From contig NZ_SMOD01000007.1 of the NCBI RefSeq assembly GCF_004353905.1, forward strand, positions 186,001-250,000: a stretch of 64,000 nt of DNA. Direction: 5' to 3'. Shown here in pieces: positions 39,709 through 49,067 of the stretch; the stretch's first letter is position 1, and each line of letters begins with the position of its first letter. The position numbers and the translations under genes are program-made. This DNA is from Paraburkholderia guartelaensis. GTDB lineage: Bacteria > Pseudomonadota > Gammaproteobacteria > Burkholderiales > Burkholderiaceae. The notes below the pieces were generated by a model. The model was not told the DNA's origin, searched no databases, and saw only the letters and a program-made list of their open reading frames with translations.

Positions 39709-40353
39709 ATGGTTCGCAGATCACATTTCGATCCCCAGCGCGTGCGCGAGGAAATCGCCATCGCGGCAGCAAGGATGATCGCCGAGGACGGCCTCGACTA
39801 CGCCACCGCCAAACGCAAGGCAGCCCGGCAGGTGGTTGGGGAAACGCGTATCGAAGGCACCTGGCTGCCCGACAACGATCAGATCGAGGAAGAGATCCGC
39901 GAATATCAGGCCCTCTTTCAGAGCGACAGTCAGCCGATGGTGCTGCGCCGCCTGCGCGAGATCGCGCTCGAATGGATGCAGCGGCTCGAGGCGTTCAATC
40001 CGTTCCTGACCGGCGCGGTGCTCAACGGCACGGCGGGCGAGCACTCCGACATCCATCTGCAGATTTTTTGTGACAACGCGAAGGATGTCGCGATCTGGCT
40101 CCTGAATGCGAACGTGCAGTACGACGTGTCGGAGACGCGCCATTTCGCGGCTCGCGGCTTCGTGGAGACACTCAGCTTCATGTGGCGCCCGTCACGCGCC
40201 GAGGAGCCGGTGGGCATCCACGTTGCGCTCTACAATACGGACGACTTGCGCGGCGCCGTGCGCGCCGACGCGCGTGGCAGGCTGCCGCGCGCCAATGCGC
40301 AGGCCCTCCAGGCGCTGATCGACGAGAGCGGCGCCACTTCTTCCACAACCTGA
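39709..40353 (+). CDS. Conserved protein of unknown function, nucleotidyltransferase-like
   Basis: A 214-residue soluble protein I do not recognise as any characterised enzyme. The N-terminal half is charged and helical (VREEIAIAAARMIAEDGLDYATAKRKAARQV), and the middle segment FLTGAVLNGTAGEHSDIHLQIF near residues 98-120 resembles the G-(S/T)...D-x-D/H core of minimal nucleotidyltransferases. Homologues next to mpl in Burkholderia are sometimes labelled Mur ligases; nothing here supports that, since there is no ATP loop. It is divergent from mpl with 250 bp between and is followed after 11 bp by a TlpA-like gene. Confidence 0.7.
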   Translation: MVRRSHFDPQRVREEIAIAAARMIAEDGLDYATAKRKAARQVVGETRIEGTWLPDNDQIEEEIREYQALFQSDSQPMVLRRLREIALEWMQRLEAFNPFLTGAVLNGTAGEHSDIHLQIFCDNAKDVAIWLLNANVQYDVSETRHFAARGFVETLSFMWRPSRAEEPVGIHVALYNTDDLRGAVRADARGRLPRANAQALQALIDESGATSSTT

Positions 40354-40364
40354 AAACGGCAGCG

Positions 40365-40931
40365 ATGAATACGAAGCGGATTCTGGCCGGCGTGGCAGTA
40401 GCGGCAATCGCCGCGGGCGGCGGCATACTGGCTGGGCACTGGGCAACGAGCGGCAGCGCCGGCGTGGCCGACGCGGCCTCGGTAAGCGCGGCGTCGGCGA
40501 GCGGCAAGCAGGATGCGGTCACCCAGCTCTGGTCGGCGGCGGTCACGAACCCGGACGGCAAGGCGCAATCGCTCGCGATCTACAAGGGCCGGCCGATCGT
40601 GGTCAACTTCTGGGCCTCCTGGTGCGGCCCATGCGTCGAGGAAATGCCGGAGCTTTCCGCGCTCCAGCGCGAATACGCGAAGAAGGGAATTCAGTTCGTC
40701 GGCGTCGGTGTCGATTCGGCCGCGAACATCAAGACGTTCCTCAAGAAGGTGCCCGTCGATTACCCGATCTACATCGCCGGCTTCGGCGGCGCGGACGTCG
40801 CACGCGCATTCGGCAACAACGCGGGCGGCTTACCTTACACGGTGGTAATCGACGCGAACGGCGCCGTTCGTGCGACAAAATTAGGGCAAATCAAGCCGGA
40901 CGAGCTTCGGCACACGCTCGACGCGCTTTGA
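40365..40931 (+). CDS. TlpA/ResA-like thioredoxin-fold protein, secreted or anchored
   Basis: A 188-residue periplasmic thiol-disulfide protein. It has an N-terminal hydrophobic helix (ILAGVAVAAIAAGGGILAGHW, residues 6-26) without a lipobox, then a thioredoxin fold with FWASWCGPCVEEMPELSAL near residue 85 (CGPC active site) and a cis-Pro in GGLPYTVVID near 160. It probably reduces periplasmic disulfides, for example in cytochrome c maturation; the partner is unknown. Start at MNTKRILAG, just after the upstream gene. Confidence 0.87.
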   Translation: MNTKRILAGVAVAAIAAGGGILAGHWATSGSAGVADAASVSAASASGKQDAVTQLWSAAVTNPDGKAQSLAIYKGRPIVVNFWASWCGPCVEEMPELSALQREYAKKGIQFVGVGVDSAANIKTFLKKVPVDYPIYIAGFGGADVARAFGNNAGGLPYTVVIDANGAVRATKLGQIKPDELRHTLDAL

Positions 40932-41125
40932 CGCAGCAGATCGTCTGACAAGATCTTAAGCGCCGTAACGGAGCTTTTGTCGTGAAAATCCTGTCATTTG
41001 ACTGAAGATCGGCCCAGACCCTCGCCGCAAGGTGTAGTCGGGGCCATATCCCCTTATCGGAAAACTAGACAAATTTCTCTAATCGGCGCTAAAGTTCGCG
41101 CAATTCCACGGAAAAAGAAGCGACC

Positions 41126-41578
41126 ATGACGCGACTGCTGGTTCTGCACGGCCCCAACCTCAATCTTCTCGGCACCCGGGAACCGGAGGTGTATGGGCGC
41201 GTGACGCTGCCGCAGATCGATCAGGCGCTCTCGGACCGTGCAGCGGACGCCGGCGTCGAACTCGCGACCTTCCAGAGCAATCACGAAGGCGCACTGGTCG
41301 ACCGCATTCAGTCGGCCCGCACCGAGCAGACCGACTTCATCCTGATCAACCCGGCCGCGTACACGCATACGAGCGTTGCGATCCGGGATGCGCTGGCAGG
41401 CGTCGGCATCCCGTTCGTCGAGATTCATCTGTCGAACGTGCATCGCCGCGAGTCCTTCCGGCACCATTCGTATTTTTCCGACCAGGCCGAAGGTGTGATT
41501 TGCGGCCTCGGCTGGAAGGGTTATCTCTACGCGCTCGAATACGCGCTCGACCGGCTCGCTGCCCGGTCGGCGGCCTGA
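41126..41578 (+). CDS. aroQ: Type II 3-dehydroquinate dehydratase
   Basis: A 150-residue dodecameric-type enzyme of the shikimate pathway. [20 protein letters not shown] (residues 4-23) carries the catalytic Arg and Tyr, [14 protein letters not shown] follows near 50, [19 protein letters not shown] near 72 and [20 protein letters not shown] near 98 hold the His and Arg of the active site. It lies upstream of accBC, a common arrangement in proteobacteria. Confidence 0.97.
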   Translation: MTRLLVLHGPNLNLLGTREPEVYGRVTLPQIDQALSDRAADAGVELATFQSNHEGALVDRIQSARTEQTDFILINPAAYTHTSVAIRDALAGVGIPFVEIHLSNVHRRESFRHHSYFSDQAEGVICGLGWKGYLYALEYALDRLAARSAA

Positions 41579-41675
41579 TTCCTGCGCCGGATGACCGTCA
41601 ATACCTGAACAACAACCCGTGTCGGGACGCGCGCGCCCCGGCACTTCACGTATTCAAAGTAAAAGGGGCTGCACC

Positions 41676-42143
41676 ATGGATCTACGTAAGCTGAAGACTC
41701 TGATCGACCTCGTCTCCGAATCGGGCATCTCGGAGCTCGAAGTGACCGAGGGTGAAGGCAAGGTGCGCATCGTCAAGAACGCGCCGCCCGTTTACGTGCA
41801 GCCGGGCCCCGCGCAATACGCGGCGCCGGTCATGGGTGCTCCGCTCGCTGCGCCCGCCCATGTCGGCGAAGCAGCCGCTGCGGCTCCCGCCGCGCCCGCC
41901 GTGCCGCAAGGCCACGTCGTGACCTCGCCGATGGTGGGCACGTTCTACCGCGCGCCGTCGCCGGGCGCCGACCCGTTCGTCCAGGTTGGCGACACGGTCA
42001 AGGAAGGCCAGACGCTTTGCATCATCGAAGCAATGAAGCTGCTCAACGAGATCGAGTCGGACACGGCCGGCGTGGTCAAGGAAATCCTCGTCGAGAACGG
42101 TCAGGCAGTCGAATACGGCCAGCCGCTCTACGTGATCGCCTAA
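41676..42143 (+). CDS. accB: Acetyl-CoA carboxylase biotin carboxyl carrier protein
   Basis: A 155-residue carrier whose biotin is attached to the Lys of [10 protein letters not shown] near residue 121. The N-terminal helix region [18 protein letters not shown], an Ala/Pro-rich linker at about 50-75 and the C-terminal lipoyl-like domain with the thumb loop ([17 protein letters not shown]) are all present. The start is the ATG after AAAGGGGCTG; a longer frame upstream has no support. accC follows after about 150 bp. Confidence 0.97.
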   Translation: MDLRKLKTLIDLVSESGISELEVTEGEGKVRIVKNAPPVYVQPGPAQYAAPVMGAPLAAPAHVGEAAAAAPAAPAVPQGHVVTSPMVGTFYRAPSPGADPFVQVGDTVKEGQTLCIIEAMKLLNEIESDTAGVVKEILVENGQAVEYGQPLYVIA

Positions 42144-42290
42144 GCTTTTCTGCGCGCGGCGGCGGCCTTCCTTTTTGGCCGCGCCGCGTTTGTCGCGTTT
42201 GGCGCCCCATGACGGCGACGCACGCGACCGATCCTCTGAGGTGTACGCACATACGACTTGCGACGCCCATTGATGAGTCGAATACCCACC

Positions 42291-43658
42291 ATGTTTGAAA
42301 AAATCCTCATTGCCAATCGTGGCGAAATCGCGCTCCGCATCCAGCGCGCGTGCCGCGAACTCGGCGTCAAGACGGTCGTCGTCTATTCGGAAGCCGACAA
42401 GGAAGCCAAGTACGTGAAGCTCGCCGACGAGGCGGTCTGTATCGGCCCGGCGCCTTCGAATCTCTCCTACCTGAACATGCCGGCGCTCATCAGCGCGGCC
42501 GAAGTCACCGACGCAGAAGCAATCCACCCCGGTTACGGCTTCCTCTCCGAGAACGCCGACTTTGCCGAGCGTGTGGAACAGTCGGGCTTCACGTTCATCG
42601 GCCCGCGCCCGGAAACGATCCGCATGATGGGCGACAAGGTCACGGCGAAGCAGACCATGATCAAGACCGGCGTGCCCTGCGTGCCGGGCTCGGAAGGCGC
42701 ACTGCCCGACGATCCGAAGGAAATCGTGAAGATCGCGCGCGCGATCGGCTACCCCGTCATCATCAAGGCGGCGGGCGGCGGCGGCGGGCGCGGCATGCGC
42801 GTCGTGCACACGGAAGCGGCGCTCGTGAACGCGGTCAACATGACCCGCGAGGAAGCCGGCCGTGCGTTCGGCAACCCGCAGGTCTACATGGAGAAGTACC
42901 TCGAGAACCCGCGTCACATCGAGATCCAGATTCTCGCGGACTCGTTCAAGAACGCCGTGTGGCTCGGCGAGCGCGACTGCTCCATGCAGCGCCGCCACCA
43001 GAAGGTGATCGAAGAAGCGCCGGCGCCGGGCATCGCGCGCCGCCTGCTCGATCGCATCGGCGATCGCTGCGCCGACGCGTGCAAGAAGATGGGCTACCTC
43101 GGCGCGGGCACGTTCGAGTTCCTGTATGAGAACGGCGAGTTCTACTTCATCGAAATGAACACGCGCGTGCAGGTCGAGCACCCCGTCACCGAGCTGATCA
43201 CGGGCATCGACATCGTGCAGGAGCAGATCCGCATTGCTGCGGGCGAGAAGCTCTCGTTCCGCCAGCGCGACATTCAGCTGAAGGGCCACGCGATCGAGTG
43301 CCGTATCAACGCGGAAGATCCGTTCAAGTTCACGCCGTCGCCGGGCCGTCTCACTTCGTGGCACATGCCGGGCGGCCCTGGCGTGCGCGTCGACTCGCAT
43401 GCCTACAATGGCTATTTCGTGCCGCCGAACTATGATTCGATGATCGGCAAGCTGATCACCTACGGCGCGACGCGCGAGCAGGCTATTCAGCGCATGCGCA
43501 TCGCGCTCTCGGAAATGGTGGTCGAAGGCATCCAGACCAACATCCCGCTGCATCGCGAGCTGATGCTCGACGCGAAGTTCGTCGAAGGCGGCACGAGCAT
43601 TCACTACCTCGAAAGCCGTCTGGCCGAACGTCAGGCAGTGAAGAAGGACGAAGCGTAA
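42291..43658 (+). CDS. accC: Acetyl-CoA carboxylase, biotin carboxylase subunit
   Basis: A 455-residue ATP-grasp enzyme that carboxylates the biotin on AccB, the first half of malonyl-CoA synthesis. [20 protein letters not shown] is the N terminus; [14 protein letters not shown] near residue 160 is the glycine-rich ATP loop; [20 protein letters not shown] near 270 and [10 protein letters not shown] near 292 hold the metal and catalytic residues. I start at [12 protein letters not shown], the family start. prmA begins 3 bp after its stop. Confidence 0.97.
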   Translation: MFEKILIANRGEIALRIQRACRELGVKTVVVYSEADKEAKYVKLADEAVCIGPAPSNLSYLNMPALISAAEVTDAEAIHPGYGFLSENADFAERVEQSGFTFIGPRPETIRMMGDKVTAKQTMIKTGVPCVPGSEGALPDDPKEIVKIARAIGYPVIIKAAGGGGGRGMRVVHTEAALVNAVNMTREEAGRAFGNPQVYMEKYLENPRHIEIQILADSFKNAVWLGERDCSMQRRHQKVIEEAPAPGIARRLLDRIGDRCADACKKMGYLGAGTFEFLYENGEFYFIEMNTRVQVEHPVTELITGIDIVQEQIRIAAGEKLSFRQRDIQLKGHAIECRINAEDPFKFTPSPGRLTSWHMPGGPGVRVDSHAYNGYFVPPNYDSMIGKLITYGATREQAIQRMRIALSEMVVEGIQTNIPLHRELMLDAKFVEGGTSIHYLESRLAERQAVKKDEA

Positions 43659-43661
43659 TTC

Positions 43662-44558
43662 ATGAGCTACCGGGAACTGATCGTCGAGCTCGAGCGTGAC
43701 CGCGCGGAAGAACTTTCCGACGCGTTGATCGAGCTTGGCGCCCTCTCGGTGTCGGTGGAAGACGCCGACGCCGACACGCCCGATGAGCAGCCGCTCTTCG
43801 GCGAGCCGGGCTTAACGCCCGAGCGCACCGCGTGGCAGCACTCGCGCGTGATTGCGCTGATCGGCGCCGATCAGGATCCCGCCGTGCTGCTCATGGCTGC
43901 TTCGAACGAGCTGGGTCTCACGCAAACGCCGAAGTTCTCGCTGCGCGAAGTCGAGGAGCAGGACTGGGTGCGTCTGACGCAATCGCAGTTCGACCCGATC
44001 CAGATCGGCGAGCGTATCTGGGTCGTGCCGTCGTGGCACGATGCCCCGGACCCGAACGCGCTCGTGCTCGAACTGGACCCCGGTCTCGCATTCGGCACGG
44101 GCAGCCATCCCACCACGCGTCTGTGCATGGAATGGCTCGAACAACACGTGCAGCCGGGCAATTCGCTGCTCGACTACGGCTGCGGCTCGGGCATCCTCGC
44201 GATCCTCGCGAAGAAGTGCGGTGCGAATCCCGTGATCGGCATCGACATCGACCCGCAGGCAGTCGAGTCGGCGCGCCACAACAGCGAGCGTAATCGCACG
44301 GAGGTCACCTACGGCCTGCCCGACGATTGCCCCGCCGGCGAGTTCGACATCGTCGTCGCCAACATTCTTTCGAATCCGCTCAAGCTGATGGCCTCGATGC
44401 TCTCCTCGCGCGTGAAGCCGGGCGGACGCATCGCACTTTCGGGCATTCTCGCGCGCCAGGCCGAGGAAGTCGCGCAGGTGTACGCGCAGTGGATCGACAT
44501 CTCGGTCTGGCGCGAACACGAAGGCTGGGTCTGTCTCGCGGGCATTCGGCGCGCGTAA
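43662..44558 (+). CDS. prmA: Ribosomal protein L11 methyltransferase
   Basis: A 298-residue SAM-dependent enzyme that methylates ribosomal protein L11. The N-terminal substrate-binding domain ([21 protein letters not shown]) precedes [23 protein letters not shown] near residue 140 and the SAM loop [20 protein letters not shown] near 170. The [10 protein letters not shown] motif near 238 is the family N-I-L-x-x-P. It lies directly after accC in the same transcript. Confidence 0.97.
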   Translation: MSYRELIVELERDRAEELSDALIELGALSVSVEDADADTPDEQPLFGEPGLTPERTAWQHSRVIALIGADQDPAVLLMAASNELGLTQTPKFSLREVEEQDWVRLTQSQFDPIQIGERIWVVPSWHDAPDPNALVLELDPGLAFGTGSHPTTRLCMEWLEQHVQPGNSLLDYGCGSGILAILAKKCGANPVIGIDIDPQAVESARHNSERNRTEVTYGLPDDCPAGEFDIVVANILSNPLKLMASMLSSRVKPGGRIALSGILARQAEEVAQVYAQWIDISVWREHEGWVCLAGIRRA

Positions 44559-44571
44559 TCCCTCTGCGTTC

Positions 44572-44597
44572 CGATCAGGCTCGCGCGAGCCTGATCG
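44572..44597. repeat. 26-bp perfect palindrome after prmA
   Basis: Two 13-base arms with no spacer, read outward from CGATCAGGCTCGC. As RNA it would form a very stable hairpin, but no T tract follows on either strand. It lies 13 bp after the prmA stop and about 100 bp before the next gene. Confidence 0.85.
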
Positions 44598-44694
44598 CGC
44601 CCCAAGCGGCAAGACCGAAGTCGTAGACTGCGGTGGATTGCCAGTAGAATGCGGGTATCACCAATCCTCCGGTCTACCCAGATCCTCGGCCCAC

Positions 44695-46047
44695 ATGCTT
44701 CTGGCAACGCGCTGCCCCTTCTGTGAAACCGTATTCCGCATCCAGCCAACGCAGCTTGCCGTGCGGCGAGGCCTCGTGCGTTGCGGACATTGTCAGGAAG
44801 CGTTCGACGCGTCGGGCAGTTTGTACGAGATGCCCGAAGGCGGCGACTTCACACGCGCCGTGCCCGTTGCTGCCGAAATCGCGGCCAGTCTGACCTCGCC
44901 ACCGTCGGAGCCCGCTTCACACTTTGCTGCTCAGTCCGCTTCACAGTCCGCTTCACAGTCCGCCTCACTGATCGCATCGCAGCAGCCCGATGTTCAGCCT
45001 GACGAGGCGAATCAACCCGCAGCAGCAGCGCCATCGCAAGAGCCGCCCCCAACACTGGGCGCCACACCCAATTTCACGAATCGCACGTGGGACCCGTGGG
45101 CACCGCCGCAGGACAGCCAGCGCGATCCGCGCCTGAAATACGAGGCCGACAAACTACCGGGAGCAAGCGTTGGCCGTGGCGCCACGCCTGAGGTGACGCC
45201 CGAAGCCGAATCGCGGGTCGCCTTCGACGACGAACCGACGCTTGCGCGCGCACCACAAGATGCGCCACACGCGCCCGCGACGGCAGCGACGCCGCCCCAG
45301 CAGCCCGCAGCGGCCGAACCCTTCCCGCCCGCCGCGCGCTGGACGCGCAGCGAGCCGAACCTGGGCACGAGCGGCCCGGCAGAGCCGACCTTTTCGGCCA
45401 ACGAAGCATCGGCTGCGGCTCACATGAACGACCCGGAGCCCGCGCTCGGCCCGCGCACTCGCGAACCCGCACCCGAGCCTGCGTTCAGCGCGCTCTCGCC
45501 CAACGACGGCACCTCGCCTTTCGCTGTCACCCGCGAAGCGCCTGCGCGCCCGCGTGGTTCGCGCGGCCTCGTCTGGCGTATTCTCGGCACGCTCATCGCC
45601 ATCCTGCTGTTTGCGCTGCTCGTCGTGCAGCTCGCGTGGTGGCAGCGTGAAACGGTCATGGTCTACTGGCCTGACTCGCAGCCGCTCTATCAGCAGGCGT
45701 GCGAGCAGCTCGGCTGCCGCGTGCTGCCGCCGCGCGACATCGACGGCCTGCTGGTCGAGCCGTCCGATCTGCGCCAGGTCGACAACGAGCCGCATCATCT
45801 CGAACTGAAGGTGCCGCTGCGCAACCGCTTCAACGTCGCGCTCGCGTACCCCGCGATCGAGCTTTCGCTGCTCGACCGGCAGAACAACATCGTCGTGCGG
45901 CGCGTGCTGTGGCCGCAGGACTACGTCACGCCCGGCACGTCCATCGAAGCCGGTCTGCCCGCACGCACCACGCAGACCATGATCGTGCGGCTCGACACGG
46001 GCGACGTGGTGGCGTCGAACTTCCGCATCGAAATTTTCTACCCCTGA
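44695..46047 (+). CDS. Zinc-ribbon, DUF3426 membrane protein
   Basis: A 450-residue protein with an N-terminal MJ0042-type zinc ribbon ([12 protein letters not shown] and [10 protein letters not shown] give two CxxC pairs), a long low-complexity Ala/Pro/Ser middle that includes short QSAS repeats near residues 80-95, a single transmembrane helix near residue 305 ([21 protein letters not shown]) and a C-terminal DUF3426 domain outside. The function is unknown. The start is the first ATG of the conserved N terminus, without a strong ribosome-binding site; tpx follows 104 bp downstream. Confidence 0.87.
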   Translation: MLLATRCPFCETVFRIQPTQLAVRRGLVRCGHCQEAFDASGSLYEMPEGGDFTRAVPVAAEIAASLTSPPSEPASHFAAQSASQSASQSASLIASQQPDVQPDEANQPAAAAPSQEPPPTLGATPNFTNRTWDPWAPPQDSQRDPRLKYEADKLPGASVGRGATPEVTPEAESRVAFDDEPTLARAPQDAPHAPATAATPPQQPAAAEPFPPAARWTRSEPNLGTSGPAEPTFSANEASAAAHMNDPEPALGPRTREPAPEPAFSALSPNDGTSPFAVTREAPARPRGSRGLVWRILGTLIAILLFALLVVQLAWWQRETVMVYWPDSQPLYQQACEQLGCRVLPPRDIDGLLVEPSDLRQVDNEPHHLELKVPLRNRFNVALAYPAIELSLLDRQNNIVVRRVLWPQDYVTPGTSIEAGLPARTTQTMIVRLDTGDVVASNFRIEIFYP

Positions 46048-46151
46048 TTTTCCGTCTGTGCGCGGGCGCACTGGGGTGCCCCGCGCGTTTCCCGGCGTCC
46101 CGCATCGCGGGCAGGCCATTCACCACAACATGCATTCCCGGAGAGCAAATC

Positions 46152-46652
46152 ATGAGTCAAGTCACGCTAGGCGGTAACCCGATCGACGTCGCCGGCACCT
46201 TCCCGAGCGTCGGCCAGAAGGCCCCGGCGTTCTCGCTCGTCGGCAAGGATCTGAAGCCTGTCTCGCTCGCCGATTTCGCCGGCAAGCGCAAGGTGCTGAA
46301 CATCGTGCCGAGCCTCGACACGCCGACCTGCGCCACCTCCACGCGCAAGTTCAACGAAGCCGCTGCCGGCCTGAACAACACGGCTGTCGTCGTGATCTCG
46401 GGCGACCTGCCGTTCGCCGCTGCGCGCTTCTGCACGACCGAAGGCATCGCCAACGTCGTCACGGCCTCGACCTTCCGCGGCCATGAATTCGCGCAAGCCT
46501 ACGGCGTGGACGTGACGAGCGGCCCGCTCACCGGCCTGACCGCGCGCGCCGTCGTCGTGCTCGACGAAAACGACAACGTCCTGCACGCCGAGCGCGTTGG
46601 CGAAATCAAGAACGAACCGAACTACGACGCCGCACTCGCCGCGCTGAAGTAA
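46152..46652 (+). CDS. tpx: Thiol peroxidase Tpx
   Basis: A 166-residue atypical 2-Cys peroxiredoxin that reduces hydroperoxides using thioredoxin. The peroxidatic Cys is in [15 protein letters not shown] near residue 60, the resolving Cys in [10 protein letters not shown] near 95, and [14 protein letters not shown] near 113 is typical. The ATG is preceded by GGAGAGC. A large hairpin follows the stop. Confidence 0.95.
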   Translation: MSQVTLGGNPIDVAGTFPSVGQKAPAFSLVGKDLKPVSLADFAGKRKVLNIVPSLDTPTCATSTRKFNEAAAGLNNTAVVVISGDLPFAAARFCTTEGIANVVTASTFRGHEFAQAYGVDVTSGPLTGLTARAVVVLDENDNVLHAERVGEIKNEPNYDAALAALK

Positions 46653-46658
46653 TCCGGC

Positions 46659-46730
46659 GGCGGCGCACCCGCGCCTCGCGCCTGCGCTTTCAGGTCAATG
46701 CGCAGGCGACGCGCAGGCCGGTGCGCCGCC
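46659..46730. repeat. Nested inverted repeats between tpx and the PfkB gene
   Basis: An outer 11-base perfect pair (GGCGGCGCACC at 46659 and GGTGCGCCGCC at 46720) encloses an inner 9-base perfect pair (CGCCTGCGC at 46679 and GCGCAGGCG at 46700). It would fold as a two-stem structure in RNA. There is no T tract after it, only CCCCTTCCCC. It could be the tpx terminator or a leader structure of the next gene. Confidence 0.7.
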
Positions 46731-46765
46731 CCCTTCCCCTACCACGCCCTACAGGAATTTCCGCC

Positions 46766-47707
46766 TTGGCTACGCTGATCTGCGGCTCGCTCGCCTACGA
46801 CAACATCATGACCTTCGAAGGTCGCTTTCGGGAGCACATCCTGCCCGAGCAGGTGCACATCCTGAACGTGAGCTTTCTCGTACCGACGATGCGCCGCGAG
46901 TTCGGCGGCTGTGCCGGCAACATCGCCTACGCGCTGCATCTGCTCGGCGGCGACGCCCGCATCATGGCGACGCTCGGCGCCGCCGACGCGCGCCCCTACC
47001 TCGAACGCCTCGACACGCTCGGCCTCTCGAAGGCGCACGTGCGCGTGCTGGACGATACGTGGTCCGCGCAGGCGATGATCACGACCGACCTCGAGAACAA
47101 CCAGATCACCGCGTTCCACCCGGGCGCGATGATGCAATCGCATTTGAACCGCGCCGACGAAGCGCCCGGCATCAAGCTCGGCATCGTCGCGCCGGACGGC
47201 TTCGACGGCATGGTCCAGCACGTCGAGCAGTTCGCGAAGGCCGGCGTGCCGTTTATTTTCGACCCGGGCCAGGGTCTGCCGCTCTTCGACGGCGCATCTT
47301 TGCGCCGCGCCATTGAACTTGCGACCTACGTAGCGGTCAACGACTACGAAGCCAATCTTGTCAGCCATCGCACCGGCTGGTCGTACGACGAAATCGCCAG
47401 CCATGTCGACGCGCTGATCATCACGCGCGGCGAGCACGGCTCGCAGATCTACCACAGCGGCAAGATCGAGGAGATTCCTCCGGTCAAGGCCGCTCAGGTG
47501 CTCGACCCGACCGGCTGCGGCGACGCTTTCCGCGGCGGCCTGCTCTACGGCATCGAGAACGGCCTCGACTGGGCAACCACGGGGCGTCTCGCGAGCCTGA
47601 TGGGCGCGCTCAAGATCGAGCATCTCGGTCCGCAAAACTATGCGCCTACGCGAGCGCAGATCAACGAACGGTTCAAGGAGGCATTCGGCTACGAACTGCC
47701 GAACTGA
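46766..47707 (+). CDS. PfkB-family carbohydrate/nucleoside kinase, adenosine kinase-like
   Basis: A 313-residue ribokinase-superfamily kinase. ATLICGSLAYDNIM is the N-terminal strand, RREFGGCAGNIAYALHLLGG near residue 45 is the first PfkB signature, and LDPTGCGDAFRGGLLYGIENG near 245 carries the catalytic GxGD Asp. It resembles the adenosine-kinase-like group of beta-proteobacteria, but the substrate cannot be settled. The start is a TTG with AGGAA about 8 bp upstream; a GTG 45 bp further upstream falls inside the hairpin and is less likely. Confidence 0.85.
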   Translation: MATLICGSLAYDNIMTFEGRFREHILPEQVHILNVSFLVPTMRREFGGCAGNIAYALHLLGGDARIMATLGAADARPYLERLDTLGLSKAHVRVLDDTWSAQAMITTDLENNQITAFHPGAMMQSHLNRADEAPGIKLGIVAPDGFDGMVQHVEQFAKAGVPFIFDPGQGLPLFDGASLRRAIELATYVAVNDYEANLVSHRTGWSYDEIASHVDALIITRGEHGSQIYHSGKIEEIPPVKAAQVLDPTGCGDAFRGGLLYGIENGLDWATTGRLASLMGALKIEHLGPQNYAPTRAQINERFKEAFGYELPN

Positions 47708-47750
47708 ACGCGGGAGCCGCACACGAACGGCGCCCATTGGAGCTACGGGA

Positions 47751-48227
47751 ATGAAAATAACAAGTCGTCTGATTGTTGCAGCCATGCTCGCGGGGTCGCT
47801 CGCGATGTCGGGCTGCGCCTATAACAGCAGTTCCGCCGACGTGTACACGGCCTCGCAGGCGCAGCGCGAGCAAACGGTGCGTATGGCGACGGTCGAAAGC
47901 GTGCGCGCGGTGAAGATCAGCTCCAACAACGGCCAGCCGAGCGGCCTTGGCGCGATCGGTGGCGGCGCGCTCGGCGCGGTGGCCGGCAGCCAGATCGGCG
48001 GCGGCACGGGCTCGATCGTCACCGGCATCATCGGCGGCATTGCGGGCGCCGTGGCCGGCAACGCGGTCGAGAACGGCGTGGCCATGCGCGACGGCCTCGA
48101 GATCACGGTGCGCCTCGATAACGGCGACTATCGCGCCATCACGCAATCCGCGACCGGCGAAGTCTTCAACGCGGGCGACCGCGTGCGGCTGCTCTCGAGC
48201 GGCGGCGTGACGCGCATCACGCACTAA
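47751..48227 (+). CDS. Outer-membrane lipoprotein with glycine zipper (SlyB/Pcp-like)
   Basis: A 158-residue lipoprotein. The signal peptide ends in the lipobox AMSGC (Cys near residue 20), the mature part contains the 2TM glycine zipper (GALGAVAGSQIGGGTGSIVTGIIGG region, residues about 75-110) and a C-terminal domain VRLDNGDYRAITQSATG. SlyB/Pcp proteins stabilise the outer membrane. The first residue after Cys is Ala, so sorting to the outer membrane is expected. A strong terminator follows. Confidence 0.9.
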   Translation: MKITSRLIVAAMLAGSLAMSGCAYNSSSADVYTASQAQREQTVRMATVESVRAVKISSNNGQPSGLGAIGGGALGAVAGSQIGGGTGSIVTGIIGGIAGAVAGNAVENGVAMRDGLEITVRLDNGDYRAITQSATGEVFNAGDRVRLLSSGGVTRITH

Positions 48228-48275
48228 AGCTTTCCCCTGTACCGCAGCGGCGCCTCGCGCCGGATGCGGAACCTC

Positions 48276-48310
48276 AGGCGCATGTGCTCCCCTGTGCATG
48301 CGCCTTTTTT
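48276..48310 (+). terminator. Terminator of the lipoprotein gene
   Basis: AGGCGCATG pairs with CATGCGCCT around a 12-base loop, followed by TTTTTT on the plus strand, 49 bp after the stop. Confidence 0.85.
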
Positions 48311-48366
48311 CATGCCCGCACGCGGCATGCGCGTGGCCTCACGCCAACTATTACGAACTCCAGACG

Positions 48367-48402
48367 AAAAAAATCCCGCCGCGGAAAACCCAGCGACGGG
48401 AT
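48367..48402 (-). terminator. Terminator of the H1-like gene
   Basis: On the minus strand ATCCCG(T)CGC pairs with GCGGCGGGAT, followed by a run of seven T. It lies about 87 bp downstream of the H1-like stop and faces the lipoprotein terminator. Confidence 0.8.
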
Positions 48403-48488
48403 CGGGATCGAGCCTTGCGCATCATGCCGCCTGGCCCGAACGACGAAGCGCGCGTACGGCGTAGCCTGCGCGCTTCGTCTCGGACTGC

Positions 48489-49067
48489 TTACGGACGGCT
48501 GCCGGTCGGGAACGGCCATGCTGCGGCCGGATTCAGGGCAGTCTTGACCGTTGCTGCGGGCGCGGACGGTTGCGCAGCAGGGGCAGCAGGTGCGGCAGCG
48601 GCCTTCGCAGGCGCCTTCTTGGCAGCCTTCTTGGCGGCAGCCTTCTTCGCAGGCGCAGCCTTCTTGGCAGCAGCCTTCTTCGCAGGCGCCTTCTTGGCTG
48701 CAACCTTCTTCGCAGCAACCTTCTTCGCGGCGGCCTTCTTCGCCGGCGCTGCCTTCTTCGCAGCAACCTTCTTCACGGCGACTTTCTTGGCTGCAACCTT
48801 CTTCGCTGCGGCCTTCTTCGCCGGTGCTGCCTTCTTCGCAGCAACCTTCTTCACGGCGACTTTCTTGGCTGCAACCTTCTTCGCTGCGGCCTTCTTCGCC
48901 GGTGCTGCCTTCTTCGCAGCAACCTTCTTCACGGCGACTTTCTTGGCTGCAACCTTCTTGACCGCGACCTTCTTCGCTGCGGCCTTCTTCGCCGGAGCTG
49001 CCTTCTTCGCTGCAACCTTCTTCACTGCGGCCTTCTTAGCCGCCGGTTTCTTCTTGGCAGTAGCCAT
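48489..49067 (-). CDS. Histone H1-like Lys/Ala-rich protein
   Basis: A 192-residue, extremely basic protein made mostly of KKAAAKKVAVKK-type repeats (residues 5-150), then an Ala/Pro stretch and a distinct ending, ALNPAAAWPFPTGSRP. It resembles bacterial H1-like proteins (HctB, AlgP, BpH1), which bind DNA and compact or regulate the chromosome. The DNA contains 78-bp perfect repeats, so the length is likely to vary between strains. The ATG has a GAAGGAGAAAAAAA leader. Terminator downstream; it is probably its own transcript. Confidence 0.85.
   Translation of the reverse strand: MATAKKKPAAKKAAVKKVAAKKAAPAKKAAAKKVAVKKVAAKKVAVKKVAAKKAAPAKKAAAKKVAAKKVAVKKVAAKKAAPAKKAAAKKVAAKKVAVKKVAAKKAAPAKKAAAKKVAAKKVAAKKAPAKKAAAKKAAPAKKAAAKKAAKKAPAKAAAAPAAPAAQPSAPAATVKTALNPAAAWPFPTGSRP
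48748..48996. repeat. 78-bp tandem repeats inside the H1-like gene
   Basis: Two identical 78-bp units (48748-48825 and 48826-48903) are followed by a third (48904-48996) that carries a 15-bp insertion and one changed base at its end. Each unit encodes 26 residues, so gain or loss keeps the frame. Confidence 0.9.

Noticed and set aside
39709-40353. Mur ligase (UDP-N-acetylmuramate-alanine ligase) assignment
   Set aside because: The protein is too short and lacks the GTHGKT ATP loop and the Mur motifs; the label probably leaked from the neighbouring mpl.
48489-49067. CRISPR-like array in the repeated region
   Set aside because: The repeats are in-frame coding repeats of a Lys/Ala-rich protein with no variable spacers and no cas genes nearby.
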